DNA of 34,012 bases from an uncultured Clostridia bacterium (lineage in GTDB: Bacteria; Bacillota; Clostridia; Christensenellales; Borkfalkiaceae). The first letter of the stretch is position 1. Each line of letters begins with the position of its first letter. Made by a program: the position numbers and the translations under genes. The stretch is from the NCBI GenBank assembly GCA_934796775.1, contig CAKVPH010000019.1, positions 1 through 34,012 on the forward strand, read 5' to 3'. The notes below the pieces were generated by a model, which searched no databases, had not been told where the DNA came from, and was given only the letters and a program-made list of their open reading frames with translations. Positions 7,839 to 17,677 of the stretch are shown one piece after another.

Positions 7839-7840
7839 CT

Positions 7841-8485
7841 ATGGCAGATGAAAAACAAATAAAAAGTAAAAAACGAGTGCGAGATAAAGGCGAAGTGTTT
7901 ACAAACGAACGAGAAGTAAATGCAATGCTTGATTTGGTAAAGCAAGAAACTGAAAGAATAGATAGCAGATTTTTAGAACCGGCATGCGGAAATGGGAATT
8001 TTTTGATTGAGATTTTAAGACGGAAGCTAGAAGTTGTTAAATCTAGATACAAAAAAAGTCAATGGGAATATGAGAAAAACGGACTTATTACAGTTATGTC
8101 TTGCTATGGCGTTGACATATTGCCAGACAATGTTTTGGAGTGTCAAAATCGTTTATTTGAATATTTTGAAAAAGAATATAAAGCACTTTTCAAAAAAAAT
8201 ATCAAGCAAGAGTATTTGGATATTGTCAAATTTGTTTTGTCAAAAAACATTTTGTGTGGTGACGCTCTTTCAATGAAAACAAGCGAAAATGAACCAATTA
8301 CTTTTGCTGAATGGTCTTTTGTAAAAGGCAGTTTGGTTCAAAGACGAGATTTCCATTACGAGCAATTACTTACCCAAAATGATAAAAAAGAAACTTTGTT
8401 TGGCGATTTTATAGAAAAACCAATCAAAACATATCCACTTACGCACTATTTAAACTTAAAGGAGAATGACACTAATGATAAATGA
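7841..8485 (+). CDS. Small N6-methylase-like protein of the restriction operon
   Basis: The 214-residue protein has a SAM-binding motif I (FLEPACGNGNF, about 44-54) and a following acidic strand (YGVDILPDN), and it keeps a GD near NILCGDALS. It ends before any NPPY catalytic motif. Its C-terminal block ITFAEWSFVKGSLVQRRDF resembles a segment seen beside Eco57I-type methylases. It may be a split part or partner of the methylase encoded next rather than an enzyme on its own. It overlaps the next gene by 11 nt and heads the + strand operon. The ATG is 9 nt from AAAGGGG, within the hairpin at 7803-7838. Confidence 0.65.
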   Translation: MADEKQIKSKKRVRDKGEVFTNEREVNAMLDLVKQETERIDSRFLEPACGNGNFLIEILRRKLEVVKSRYKKSQWEYEKNGLITVMSCYGVDILPDNVLECQNRLFEYFEKEYKALFKKNIKQEYLDIVKFVLSKNILCGDALSMKTSENEPITFAEWSFVKGSLVQRRDFHYEQLLTQNDKKETLFGDFIEKPIKTYPLTHYLNLKENDTNDK

Positions 8486-9983
8486 AACACATAATCCAGA
8501 TGTCCTAAATTGTTTAGCAAACTTGAGTTCAGATGAAGTTTTTACAAGCCCAAAAATTGCAAATGAAATGCTTGATATGTTGCCACAAAAACTTTTTGAA
8601 AACCCTAATACAACATTTTTAGACCCTTGCACAAAAAGTGGAGTGTTTTTAAGAGAAATTGCAAAAAGATTGCTTATTGGTCTAGAAAAACAAATCCCAG
8701 ATTTGCAACAAAGAATAAACCACATTTTCACAAAACAACTTTACGGAATTGCGATAACCCAGATTACAAGTTTCCTTTCTCGCAGAAGTGTTTATTGTAG
8801 TAAAACTGCAAATGGAAAGTATTCTATTGCGACTACTTTTGGTGCTGAAAATGGAAATATTAAGTTTGACAAAATTAAGCATACTTTTGAAAATCACAAA
8901 TGCAAATTTTGTGGTGTAAGCGACGGTGTAGAAACATACACAAGAGATGACAGTATGGAAACGCACGCTTACGAATTTATTCACACAGAAAATCCACAGG
9001 AGTTATTTAATATGAAATTTGATGTTATTATTGGCAATCCACCTTATCAATTAAATGATGGTGGTGGTATGGGAGCAAGTGCTATTCCACTTTACCATAA
9101 GTTTGTGTTGCAAGCAAAAAAGTTAAATCCTAGATATTTAACAATGATTATACCATCTCGTTGGTTTGTTGGTGGAAAAGGTCTTGATGATTTTAGAGAT
9201 GAAATGCTACATGATAATAGGTTGCGAATTTTACATGATTTTCCTAATTCCAGTGATTGCTTTGATGGGGTTAAAATTGAAGGTGGCGTTTGTTATTTTC
9301 TATGGGATAGAGATAATCCAAATTTATGCGAAGTAATAACTCATAATAAAGACAATGTTTTTTCAATGAAAAGGCATCTATTAGAACATAACTCTTCTAC
9401 ATTTATAAGATTTAATCAAGCTGTTCCAATTTTTAATAAAATTACAAAAATTAATTATATGAGTTTTTCAGACATTGTTAGTACTAGAAAACCATTTGGA
9501 CTAAGTTCAACCTTTAATTCATTTTCTAAATCAATCAAAGATGGTCCATTAAAAATTTATGCAAATAAACAAATTGGTTATTTGCCAAAAGATTTTATTA
9601 TTCCGCAAAATAACGATTTTGTAGATAAATTTAAAGTCTATATTTCTTTTGCATATGGGATGGGAGATATTATGCAATCTCAAGTCATAAATAGACCTTT
9701 TGTTGGAGAACCAAATTCAATTTGTACTGAAACTTATTTAGTTGTCGGACCTTTTCATGATTTAAACGAATGCAACAATGTTATTTCCTACATGAAAACA
9801 AAATTTTTTAGATTTTTAGTAAGCTTGAAAAAAAACACACAAAACGGAACAAAACAAGTATATCAATTCGTCCCAATGCAAAATTTTAATGAGAGCTGGA
9901 CAGATGAAAAACTTTATAAAAAATATAACTTAACACAAGAAGAAATTGACTTTATTGAGTCAATGATAAAACCTATGGAATAA
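8475..9983 (+). CDS. Eco57I-type adenine-N6 DNA methyltransferase
   Basis: The protein has motif I (FLDPCTKSGVF, about 48-58), a CKFC pair (C143, C146) that may be half a zinc site, and the catalytic NPPY (188-191) in IIGNPPYQLNDGGG. The second half (IPSRWFVGGKGLDDFRDEM and beyond) resembles a target-recognition region. It should methylate adenine in a specific DNA site and protect the host from the nuclease at 10805. I place the start at 8475 rather than 8466, because AAAGGAG (8458-8464) is 10 nt from the former and 1 nt from the latter. Both starts are in frame. No nuclease domain was seen in this chain, so it is not a fused type IIG enzyme. Confidence 0.85.
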   Translation: MINETHNPDVLNCLANLSSDEVFTSPKIANEMLDMLPQKLFENPNTTFLDPCTKSGVFLREIAKRLLIGLEKQIPDLQQRINHIFTKQLYGIAITQITSFLSRRSVYCSKTANGKYSIATTFGAENGNIKFDKIKHTFENHKCKFCGVSDGVETYTRDDSMETHAYEFIHTENPQELFNMKFDVIIGNPPYQLNDGGGMGASAIPLYHKFVLQAKKLNPRYLTMIIPSRWFVGGKGLDDFRDEMLHDNRLRILHDFPNSSDCFDGVKIEGGVCYFLWDRDNPNLCEVITHNKDNVFSMKRHLLEHNSSTFIRFNQAVPIFNKITKINYMSFSDIVSTRKPFGLSSTFNSFSKSIKDGPLKIYANKQIGYLPKDFIIPQNNDFVDKFKVYISFAYGMGDIMQSQVINRPFVGEPNSICTETYLVVGPFHDLNECNNVISYMKTKFFRFLVSLKKNTQNGTKQVYQFVPMQNFNESWTDEKLYKKYNLTQEEIDFIESMIKPME

Positions 9984-9996
9984 AAAGGAGAAAGAG

Positions 9997-10794
9997 ATGA
10001 CAAAATTAGAAGAATATGAACTTAATCAAAAAATCGAAGGAATTAAAAGAAACATAGGTAATAGCCTACATCATTATACATCTATGGAAACATTATATAA
10101 AATTTTTTCAAACAAAGAGTTGTGGTTAAGTGATATATTATCAATGAAAGATGAATCAGAAATTACATATTTATTAAAAAAAATTTTTAATGAAAGGAAA
10201 TATGCGAATTTAAATAATGCATTAAATAAGTATTTACTAAATAATGATATATTTGTTTTTTGTTTGTCTACAAAGTATGATGACATGTCACAATGGGAAA
10301 GATATTCAAATAATGCCACAGGAGTTTGTATTACCTTTAGCTTGGAGAAATTATATAAATTTCTTGGATATAATTTTATTTTCAATGAAATATTATATAA
10401 CTATTTTGATTATACATTTATAGAAGACATTTATAACAACTCATTAAATAATAAATATTATGAATATGAAGGATACGATTCATTATATAAAATTATTCTA
10501 AGTTGTGCTTCCGCATTTAAAAATCAGTCCTACCAATCTGAAAATGAGTGTAGGTTTGTTATTTTCGATAATAATCATTGTGACTATAAATTAATTGGAA
10601 ATAGAATACGAAAATTTAAAATAATAAATATAAATGAATCTCAAAATAACATTAGATTTGAAGATACAATAGAAAAAATAACACTTGGTCCACTGTCTAA
10701 ACAAGACATTAAAACATTAAAACAATTTTTTATTAATTTAGGGTATAATTCTATAGCAAAAAAAATATCAAAATCTAATAGTGGACTAAAATAG
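9997..10794 (+). CDS. DUF2971-family protein
   Basis: The 265-residue protein shows the DUF2971 pattern: LHHYTSMETLYKIFSNKELWLSD near the N-terminus, FVFCLSTKYDDMSQWERYS in the middle and the SENECRFVIF block near the end. The family has no established biochemical role but often sits in defence loci. It lies 13 bp after the methylase and 10 bp before the helicase, so it is co-transcribed with the restriction genes. It is more AT-rich (many Asn, Tyr and Lys codons) than both neighbours and may have been inserted into the operon later. An accessory or independent effector role is inference. Confidence 0.75.
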   Translation: MTKLEEYELNQKIEGIKRNIGNSLHHYTSMETLYKIFSNKELWLSDILSMKDESEITYLLKKIFNERKYANLNNALNKYLLNNDIFVFCLSTKYDDMSQWERYSNNATGVCITFSLEKLYKFLGYNFIFNEILYNYFDYTFIEDIYNNSLNNKYYEYEGYDSLYKIILSCASAFKNQSYQSENECRFVIFDNNHCDYKLIGNRIRKFKIININESQNNIRFEDTIEKITLGPLSKQDIKTLKQFFINLGYNSIAKKISKSNSGLK

Positions 10795-10804
10795 GAGTAA
10801 ACTA

Positions 10805-13318
10805 ATGAATAACGAATTTTTTCCTAGACAAATAAACCCACAAATTTATGCTTATACAGATAGCCACCCACAGTTTAAAGGTTATTTAAAAGTTGGTTTT
10901 ACAACTAGAAATATTGAAGATAGAATGAGAGAACATTACCCAACACTTCTTCCCGGCGAAAAGCCTTATGAAGTGGTGTTTTTGGATAGTTCTATGCGTG
11001 AAGATGGTACATATTTCAAGGACTATGATGTTCACAAGATTTTAAGGCAACAAGGTTTTGATAACATAAATGGCGAATGGTTCAAGTGTTCTGCTCGTGA
11101 TGTTCAAAGTGCTGTTTTTACACTTAAAAATCGTATTGAAAATATTGAACGAAGAATACAAAATTTCAGACTTCGTCCAGAGCAAGAAAGTGCCATTGAA
11201 AAAACTATTGCTTATTTTAAAGATGTAAAAAGTAGCAACAAACACATTGTGCCACACTTTTTATGGAATGCGAAAATGAGATTTGGCAAAACCTTTACAA
11301 CTTATGAACTTGCAAAGAAAATGGAATTTAAAAGAATACTAATTTTAACTTTTAAGCCTGCTGTTGAGAGTTCTTGGGAAGAAGATTTAAACACTCACCT
11401 AGATTTTGAAGGCTGGCAATTTGTATCTAGGCATACTGAACTTACTGGCGACCAATGTGATAAAAATAGACCTATTGTTTGTTTTGGTTCGTTCCAAGAT
11501 TACTTGGGGCTTAAAGATGGAATGATTAAACCTAAAAATGAGTGGGTTCATACAACAAATTGGGATTTGGTTGTTTTTGATGAATATCATTTTGGGGCTT
11601 GGCGAGATAGTGCAAAAGAACTTTTTGAAAAAGATGAACTTGACAAAGATGTAACAAACAAACTTTTCACTGAAAACCAAAGTGAAAGTGATATTGAGCA
11701 AATTATGCCAATTACGACTTCATATTATTTGTATCTTTCTGGCACTCCATTTAGAGCAATCGCAAATGGCGAATTTATGGAAGAGCAAATATATAACTGG
11801 ACATATTCTGATGAACAACGAGCAAAAGAAAATTGGCAAGGCGACAACAACCCATACGCTTCTCTTCCAAGAATGGTGTTGATGACTTATCAACTTCCTG
11901 ATTCTATTAGAGAAGTCGCACTTCAGGGCGAATATAACGAGTTTGACCTAAATACATTTTTCTCTGCAAAAGGAGAATATGAAACTGCTGAATTTGTGTA
12001 TAAGGAAGAAGTTCAAAAATGGCTTGACCTAATTCGTGGTAATTTTAGCGAAACTACTGTTGACAATCTAAAACAAGGTGCAGACAAAGCCATACTTCCC
12101 TTTACAACAAACAAAGCTAATTTACAAGAAGTGTTGCAACATACTTTCTGGTTTTTGCCAAATGTTGCAAGTTGTTATGCCATGGGCAATCTGCTTAAAG
12201 AAAAACAAAATATGTTTTATCACGATTACAAAGTTATTGTTTGTGCTGGCACACGTGCTGGTGTTGGACTATCGGCATTAGAACCAGTAAAGCGAGCAAT
12301 GACAAGCGAACCATTAAAGACCAAAACAATTACTCTTTCTTGCGGAAAACTTACAACTGGAGTAACTGTTAAGCCTTGGACTGGAATTTTTATGTTAAGA
12401 AATCTTTCTAGTCCAGAAACATATTTCCAATCAGCATTTCGTGTTCAATCTCCTTGGACACTTAAAAATCCTGATGGACTAAACCCAAATGAAGAAGAAA
12501 TAATCAAAAAGGAATGTTACATATTTGATTTTGCTCCAGACAGAGCATTAAGACAAATTCAAGAATATTCTTGTAGACTTGATATATCTGATACTAACCC
12601 AGAAAAGAAAGTGGCCGACTTTATTCAATTCTTGCCGGTGCTATCTTATGATGGCATGACAATGAAAAATATCAGTCCGGGCGAACTTTTGGATATTGCA
12701 ACAAGTGGAACAACCGCTACTCTTCTTGCTAGACGTTGGGAAAGTGCAATGCTTGTTAATGTTGAAAATGCAACACTTGAAAGACTTCTTAATAATCCAA
12801 AAGCAATGGAAGCATTGATGAGTATCGAAGGCTTTAGAAATCTTAATATGCAAAGCGACATAGAGATTATTGTAAACAAGTCTAATGCAGTTAAGAAGAT
12901 TAAAAAAGAAGCGACTAACGAAGGCAGAGATTTAACAGAAAAAGAAAAGAAAGAAATTTCAGAAGAAGAAAAAGAATACAAATCTAAAAGAAAACAAATT
13001 CAAGAAAAACTTATCAAGTTTGCAACTCGTATTCCAATCTTTATGTATTTAACAGATTTCCGTGAACAAGTTTTACAAGATGTAATAACACAACTTGAAC
13101 CGGGGCTTTTCAAGAGAGTTACTGGTCTTGAAGTGAATGACTTTGAACTTCTAACATCTCTTGGTTTATTTAACGCGGGACTTATGAACCAAGCGGTTTT
13201 CCAATTCCGTAGATATGAAGATAGCAGTTTAAGTTATACTGGTATCAACAAACACGAAGGAGAAGTTGTTGGTGGTTGGGATACAACAATTCGTTATGAA
13301 GACATGAAAAAGATTTAA
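10805..13318 (+). CDS. GIY-YIG nuclease/SF2 helicase restriction subunit
   Basis: The first 100 residues resemble a T5orf172/GIY-YIG nuclease: IYAYT (14-18), YLKVGFTTRNIEDRMREH (27-44) and the EWF glutamate (E91). An SF2 helicase core follows: Q-motif-like RPEQ (124-127), Walker A MRFGKT (158-163), Walker B DEYH (259-262) and SGTPFRA. A long helical end includes a Lys/Glu coiled coil. The design suggests an ATP-driven translocating restriction enzyme that cuts through the N-terminal domain and is paired with the methylase at 8475. It begins with an ATG 7 nt after AGGAG. Domain assignment is firm for the helicase and moderate for GIY-YIG. The exact restriction type is uncertain (type III-like or a split type IIG). 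Confidence 0.8.
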   Translation: MNNEFFPRQINPQIYAYTDSHPQFKGYLKVGFTTRNIEDRMREHYPTLLPGEKPYEVVFLDSSMREDGTYFKDYDVHKILRQQGFDNINGEWFKCSARDVQSAVFTLKNRIENIERRIQNFRLRPEQESAIEKTIAYFKDVKSSNKHIVPHFLWNAKMRFGKTFTTYELAKKMEFKRILILTFKPAVESSWEEDLNTHLDFEGWQFVSRHTELTGDQCDKNRPIVCFGSFQDYLGLKDGMIKPKNEWVHTTNWDLVVFDEYHFGAWRDSAKELFEKDELDKDVTNKLFTENQSESDIEQIMPITTSYYLYLSGTPFRAIANGEFMEEQIYNWTYSDEQRAKENWQGDNNPYASLPRMVLMTYQLPDSIREVALQGEYNEFDLNTFFSAKGEYETAEFVYKEEVQKWLDLIRGNFSETTVDNLKQGADKAILPFTTNKANLQEVLQHTFWFLPNVASCYAMGNLLKEKQNMFYHDYKVIVCAGTRAGVGLSALEPVKRAMTSEPLKTKTITLSCGKLTTGVTVKPWTGIFMLRNLSSPETYFQSAFRVQSPWTLKNPDGLNPNEEEIIKKECYIFDFAPDRALRQIQEYSCRLDISDTNPEKKVADFIQFLPVLSYDGMTMKNISPGELLDIATSGTTATLLARRWESAMLVNVENATLERLLNNPKAMEALMSIEGFRNLNMQSDIEIIVNKSNAVKKIKKEATNEGRDLTEKEKKEISEEEKEYKSKRKQIQEKLIKFATRIPIFMYLTDFREQVLQDVITQLEPGLFKRVTGLEVNDFELLTSLGLFNAGLMNQAVFQFRRYEDSSLSYTGINKHEGEVVGGWDTTIRYEDMKKI

Positions 13319-13341
13319 ATCCAACATATATTTTTTACATT

Positions 13342-13379
13342 AAAAAGACCACCTATTCTAACGATAGATGGTCTTTTTT
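13342..13379 (+). terminator. Terminator of the restriction operon
   Basis: AAAAAGACCACCTA pairs with TAGATGGTCT, followed by a T-run, 24 nt after the helicase stop. Stem and flanks match the hairpin at 7619-7657; only the loop differs. Confidence 0.75.
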
Positions 13380-13492
13380 ACTGAATTTTATTAAATTTTT
13401 ATGATATTTTCGCAAATTTTTAGCCATTTTACTATAAATTTGCGATTTTTTATTTAATTTACTTTATCTTTTGATTACACCTATCGTTAGAA
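13356..13492. repeat. MITE-like nested inverted repeat (137 bp)
   Basis: Outer arms TTCTAACGATAGATG (13356-13370) and CACCTATCGTTAGAA (13478-13492) are inverted with 14 of 15 matches. Inside, TCGCAAATTT (13410-13419) and AAATTTGCGA (13436-13445) form a perfect 10-bp inverted pair. The segment is AT-rich and has no gene. It could be a small non-autonomous insertion or a strong cruciform between the restriction operon and the SLOG gene. Confidence 0.5.
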
Positions 13493-13561
13493 TTGATGTT
13501 TAGTAATATTTGAAATTTAGCCATCAATTATTTGTTCTTTTTTACTTTAAAGGAGCAAACT

Positions 13562-14017
13562 TTGAACGAATTTAAAGTTGATAAAGTTGTGGCTTTTGCT
13601 GGGCATAGATATGAATGGCATTGTATTGGTGTTGAAGATAAATTGCCCGAAGTTCTAGAAGATTTAATTAATAAAGGCTACACCATCTTTTATGACGGAC
13701 ACTATGGTGCTTTTGATGAGAAGTGTGCACACGCAGTCTTACAATTAAAACATAAATATCCACATATCAAACTAATCCGTATTTTAACATATTATCATCA
13801 CGACAAAGAAAAATATGATTTGCCATCGTGCTATGATGGTTCAATACTTCCAGAGATAGAAGAATTGCATTACAAACAAAAAATCACAAAACGAAACGAA
13901 TGGATAATCGACCACTGCGACATTCTCGTTTGCCACATAGAAGAAACCTACAAAAGCGGAGCCTATCGCACTCTAAAATATGCTCAAAAACAAAACAAAC
14001 CAATAATTTACATATAA
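13562..14017 (+). CDS. SLOG-fold (DUF1273/YpsA-like) protein
   Basis: The first strand and loop read VVAFAGHR; later come DGHYGAFDEKCAHAVLQLK and KRNEWIIDHCDILVCH with GAYRTLKYAQKQNKPII. This is the pattern of the SLOG superfamily (YpsA/DprA/LOG type), which binds nucleotide-derived ligands and is often a sensor in conflict systems. I choose the TTG at 13562, since AGGAG (13551-13555) is 6 nt upstream and the domain begins directly afterwards, giving 151 residues. An in-frame ATG at 13532 lacks a ribosome site. It stands alone between the inverted repeat and a shared terminator. What it senses cannot be told from the sequence. Confidence 0.75.
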   Translation: MNEFKVDKVVAFAGHRYEWHCIGVEDKLPEVLEDLINKGYTIFYDGHYGAFDEKCAHAVLQLKHKYPHIKLIRILTYYHHDKEKYDLPSCYDGSILPEIEELHYKQKITKRNEWIIDHCDILVCHIEETYKSGAYRTLKYAQKQNKPIIYI

Positions 14018-14024
14018 CAAAAAA

Positions 14025-14048
14025 CACTAGTTTCATCTAGTGCTTTTT
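14025..14048. terminator. Bidirectional terminator between convergent genes
   Basis: CACTAG (14025-14030), loop TTTCAT, CTAGTG (14037-14042), with an A-run before and CTTTTTG after. It serves the SLOG gene (+) and the YobI-like gene (-). Confidence 0.7.
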
Positions 14049-14061
14049 GTATGTTTATAGT

Positions 14062-17000
14062 TTATACAGCTTTAAGTGTTATATTTTTACCATATCTAGA
14101 AACTTTTAGAATGTTAAAACCTTCAATCTTATAAATCCATAAATTGTTTGCATCTGTATTTGATATTTTAAATTCCTTTTTATTATTAAACAATTCTTCA
14201 AATGAATTATTGTAAGAAGATAATAATCTTTTTATATTTGTTATCACATTTGGTTCGGAATAATCAAATTCTGTTAATGCTATAAGTGAATATTTATCTA
14301 CATTACATTCTGTAAATTGGAACAAAATAGCATTGTTCAACTTAAATTTATTACTTATAAATAATTCTGCATATTCTTGCTCAAAGCCAACTATTTTTAT
14401 TTTTTTAGCAAATTGTATAATTAATTTTTGCTTCAAAGTGTTTTTTATCTCCTTTGATAATAATATACCATTTAAACATTCAGTTGTTATATCAGTTGTA
14501 AAGAAGTTGGTAAAATCTTGTTCAATTTTGGCTCCAAAATAGTTCAAATATGTATTTAACACACTAGGAAATTCTTTTAAACTATTAAATACTGAAGAAT
14601 CGTAATCAAATTTTCCCAACTGAATCAACATAATCTTATTATCTTCTGAGTTAATTTCGCTTAGGACTAATTGATTATTAATTTTATTTGCCAAACATTT
14701 ATAATCAGGCGCGTCAAAATAATCCGAATTCATCAAATCAAGGATAAATTTTTTATTATCCTCGTCAATTTTAATTTGTTCAATTTTAGCTGAATTATTT
14801 ATGATATAGTTAAGAAAAACTTCTGGTATCCCTTTCTTATTATATACACATTGTAAATTTTCCCACGACGGAATCATTCTATTAAATTCTAGTATTTTTT
14901 CAAATAGTTCATCGTCAAGCAAACTTATATCTTTTACCTCTATATCAAATTTAACTATTAATTTTATCTTATTTCCAATATCAATATTGGTATTTTCAAT
15001 AAGCTTATGTGCAAATATAGCGTTTTCTTTACTATTGACAATTACATCATTCAACAAAATATTACTTACAAACTCATTCATGTTTTGATTTATATATTCA
15101 GAAACTTTATCATTTTTACTTGAAATATAATTAAAAGTATTGGAAGTAAATAATGTATTATCAAAATCACTTGTGAATTCTAGTAAAAACTCCAAATTAT
15201 GAAGTGTTAATTTATAAAGATTGTTTTTAATAAGATACTTCATTTGTTCTTTCAAGCATAGCTCATCAGTTAAATACGAAAATTTAGGCTTTAATCTATC
15301 AAATGTTAAAATCACTTTTTCAAAATTTAAATCTTTCAATAATAATGTAATATTTTTCTGTTCTTCCAAATATGATGATAGACAATTATTAGAATTGTAA
15401 TTACCAATGTTATCATCTAAATTTAAAATAGCATTGATAATAATATGTTTTTTTCTCTCCGTTAAATTACTATTTATTATCTTTTCGCATAGCATAATAT
15501 CTTTAATTAAAAATCTGACTAAATTTACAATATCTTCGTCATTACATTCTGTAAAAAAATCTACTACATATTTCCATGAATTGTTATCTGAATTTATAAT
15601 CGCTGCGAATAAATTATTTCGCTTAATGGTATCTTGTACTTTATCTAAATTCTGTAAAATTGATTTATTAATAACAGAACTTGTTTTAAAATCTTCTCTT
15701 TTTAATCTTTTAATAACTTCTTCAACATTTTCAATACCATAATAAAAATCATTTGTTCCGTTTTGAACCTTCTTAATAAATTCAATATCTCCTTGTGAAA
15801 TTATTGAAGAACTTAGATTATGAGTGTATTCAGAATATTTGTCATCAACATATTTATTTTTTATAATAAATTTTAAAAAATTTAACAATTTTTTATCATA
15901 ATCATCGTTGCTAAAATTTTCCTTTTCATCAATGTGTTTGTTATTAAAAATTTTTTCCAGCCCCGCACAATCAGTTAATTCTGCGAATGTTAGATTATTT
16001 ATTCTCTGTTTTTCTTTTTTGTTTGATTCAATCTGTTGTAATAACTTTTCTATTTTATTTTCTGTAAAACCCTTTATATTTTGTTCTCTTTGATAAAAGT
16101 TTATTTCTTCTATAACACTTCTTATTTGTGGACTTATATCAGCACAATACGATGTATAGATTGGATGACAAAGATTATTAAAATCCAAATCTTTAAATGT
16201 TGTTATTGAATTAACTGCTATAGGTGAATATCCATTTCTATGAGTAGTAGTTAGTAATATACCATTTAGCATATATCTTAACTCATTAAATTTTTGAAAA
16301 CTTTCGTTTTTAATGTGTTCTATTTCTTCCTCATGCATTCTATTCTCTTCGTCTAGTTTATCCGTGATAGTTTCAACTAATATCTTTTTATTTAACAAGA
16401 TTGGAAGGGTTCCTTCATTTTTTTCTAATTTCGCATATTCACTAGGGAATATATTACGATATAACGACAATGTAAAAAGTTTTTCATTACTTATCCTATG
16501 TTTATTATTTTCGTTCACAATTCTTTTTCTAGTAATAAAATAATCATTAAATGTATTCTTTAATATCCTCATATCTGGAATATACAATGAAATATCTTTT
16601 ATATATTCATCTGATAAAGTTATAGTTTCATTTTTAGACTTACGTTCGTCTATTATTTCTCTTATTTTTTCTTGTGTGGTAGTTGGATTAACTATTGGAA
16701 TAATTGATAATATAAAATCAAAAAACTTAGCTCTTTGTTCTTCATCTTGGATAACTTCACTTTTTACAGCGTACAAAAATGTTATTTTTTTACATTTTTT
16801 ATTACTTGAATTATTTATAATTGTATTTAACTCTCTTAATTTAACAAAAATATCAGTAGAAGGAAGCCTGTCTAAATCTTCAAATATAACTAAATCTATA
16901 TCTATACACTCAAAAAAGTATAGAATTTCATCAATCAATTTGTTGATAACAGAACAAGAATCTCTATCATTTTTAGTTTCTACTTCAAAATCTTTATATT

Positions 17001-17637
17001 TTATTCTCTTAAACGATTTGTAATAAATACAATGAAAAAGAATATATCCAAAAGAAGCAATCATCAATCCTAAAAACAAATATTTTGTCCAAGTCGCTTT
17101 ATCAAATACTTTTATAGTAGACAATTCTGTTCCGAACAAAATTGAAGATGCTATAAAAATAGTTAATACGCTAGCAAAAATAAATGTTTTCCAAAATGAT
17201 GGGTTATTTGTCCTTTCAATTTTTGAATTAGGTAATTTTGCTTTATTTTGACTATAAAGCAATTGTTGGAGAATACTTCTTTCAATTTCTTCCTCCTTAT
17301 AATCCTTTCCATTAAAAGTAGATAATGAAAGTTTTACATAATTATGCTTTTTAACATTTTTATTATGTTTCTTTAATTTCTTTTTTGCTATCTTATATGT
17401 TTTTTTATCTAGTTTACCTTTGGGATTTTTATAATCATCTTTATCAATCTTCTTTTTCGTTCTAAATCTATCTAAATATGTTTCAATGACACTGCTTTTA
17501 CCTGCGCCTAACTTTGCAACTATTGCTACGTTTTTAATATTTTCATTTTCTATTTGTTGATTTAAAATTTTTGCGTCTTCATCATAATCCGTAGATATTG
17601 CGGGTGAATTATCTAACAACAATGTGTCTTTTCCCAT
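14062..17637 (-). CDS. YobI-like membrane P-loop NTPase
   Basis: The 1191-residue protein has Walker A AKLGAGKS (41-48), a KLSLSTFNG strand, two hydrophobic segments (about 151-170 and 185-206) and Walker B IFEDLDRL (251-258). FLYAVKSEVI and NPTTTQEKIREII blocks follow. This order matches the YobI/KAP-like NTPase group, in which a membrane hairpin is inserted into the ATPase domain. About 800 residues of helical, Asn-rich C-terminus follow, likely a repeat-type sensor or partner surface. Such proteins are suspected of antiviral roles at the membrane; that is family knowledge, not shown here. The ATG at 17637 follows TAAGGAG. It is the last gene of the abiE operon, 40 nt after the phosphatase. 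Confidence 0.8.
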   Translation of the reverse strand: MGKDTLLLDNSPAISTDYDEDAKILNQQIENENIKNVAIVAKLGAGKSSVIETYLDRFRTKKKIDKDDYKNPKGKLDKKTYKIAKKKLKKHNKNVKKHNYVKLSLSTFNGKDYKEEEIERSILQQLLYSQNKAKLPNSKIERTNNPSFWKTFIFASVLTIFIASSILFGTELSTIKVFDKATWTKYLFLGLMIASFGYILFHCIYYKSFKRIKYKDFEVETKNDRDSCSVINKLIDEILYFFECIDIDLVIFEDLDRLPSTDIFVKLRELNTIINNSSNKKCKKITFLYAVKSEVIQDEEQRAKFFDFILSIIPIVNPTTTQEKIREIIDERKSKNETITLSDEYIKDISLYIPDMRILKNTFNDYFITRKRIVNENNKHRISNEKLFTLSLYRNIFPSEYAKLEKNEGTLPILLNKKILVETITDKLDEENRMHEEEIEHIKNESFQKFNELRYMLNGILLTTTHRNGYSPIAVNSITTFKDLDFNNLCHPIYTSYCADISPQIRSVIEEINFYQREQNIKGFTENKIEKLLQQIESNKKEKQRINNLTFAELTDCAGLEKIFNNKHIDEKENFSNDDYDKKLLNFLKFIIKNKYVDDKYSEYTHNLSSSIISQGDIEFIKKVQNGTNDFYYGIENVEEVIKRLKREDFKTSSVINKSILQNLDKVQDTIKRNNLFAAIINSDNNSWKYVVDFFTECNDEDIVNLVRFLIKDIMLCEKIINSNLTERKKHIIINAILNLDDNIGNYNSNNCLSSYLEEQKNITLLLKDLNFEKVILTFDRLKPKFSYLTDELCLKEQMKYLIKNNLYKLTLHNLEFLLEFTSDFDNTLFTSNTFNYISSKNDKVSEYINQNMNEFVSNILLNDVIVNSKENAIFAHKLIENTNIDIGNKIKLIVKFDIEVKDISLLDDELFEKILEFNRMIPSWENLQCVYNKKGIPEVFLNYIINNSAKIEQIKIDEDNKKFILDLMNSDYFDAPDYKCLANKINNQLVLSEINSEDNKIMLIQLGKFDYDSSVFNSLKEFPSVLNTYLNYFGAKIEQDFTNFFTTDITTECLNGILLSKEIKNTLKQKLIIQFAKKIKIVGFEQEYAELFISNKFKLNNAILFQFTECNVDKYSLIALTEFDYSEPNVITNIKRLLSSYNNSFEELFNNKKEFKISNTDANNLWIYKIEGFNILKVSRYGKNITLKAV

Positions 17638-17677
17638 AATTTTCTCCTTATTATTCTAATCTTCTAATACCAACACA

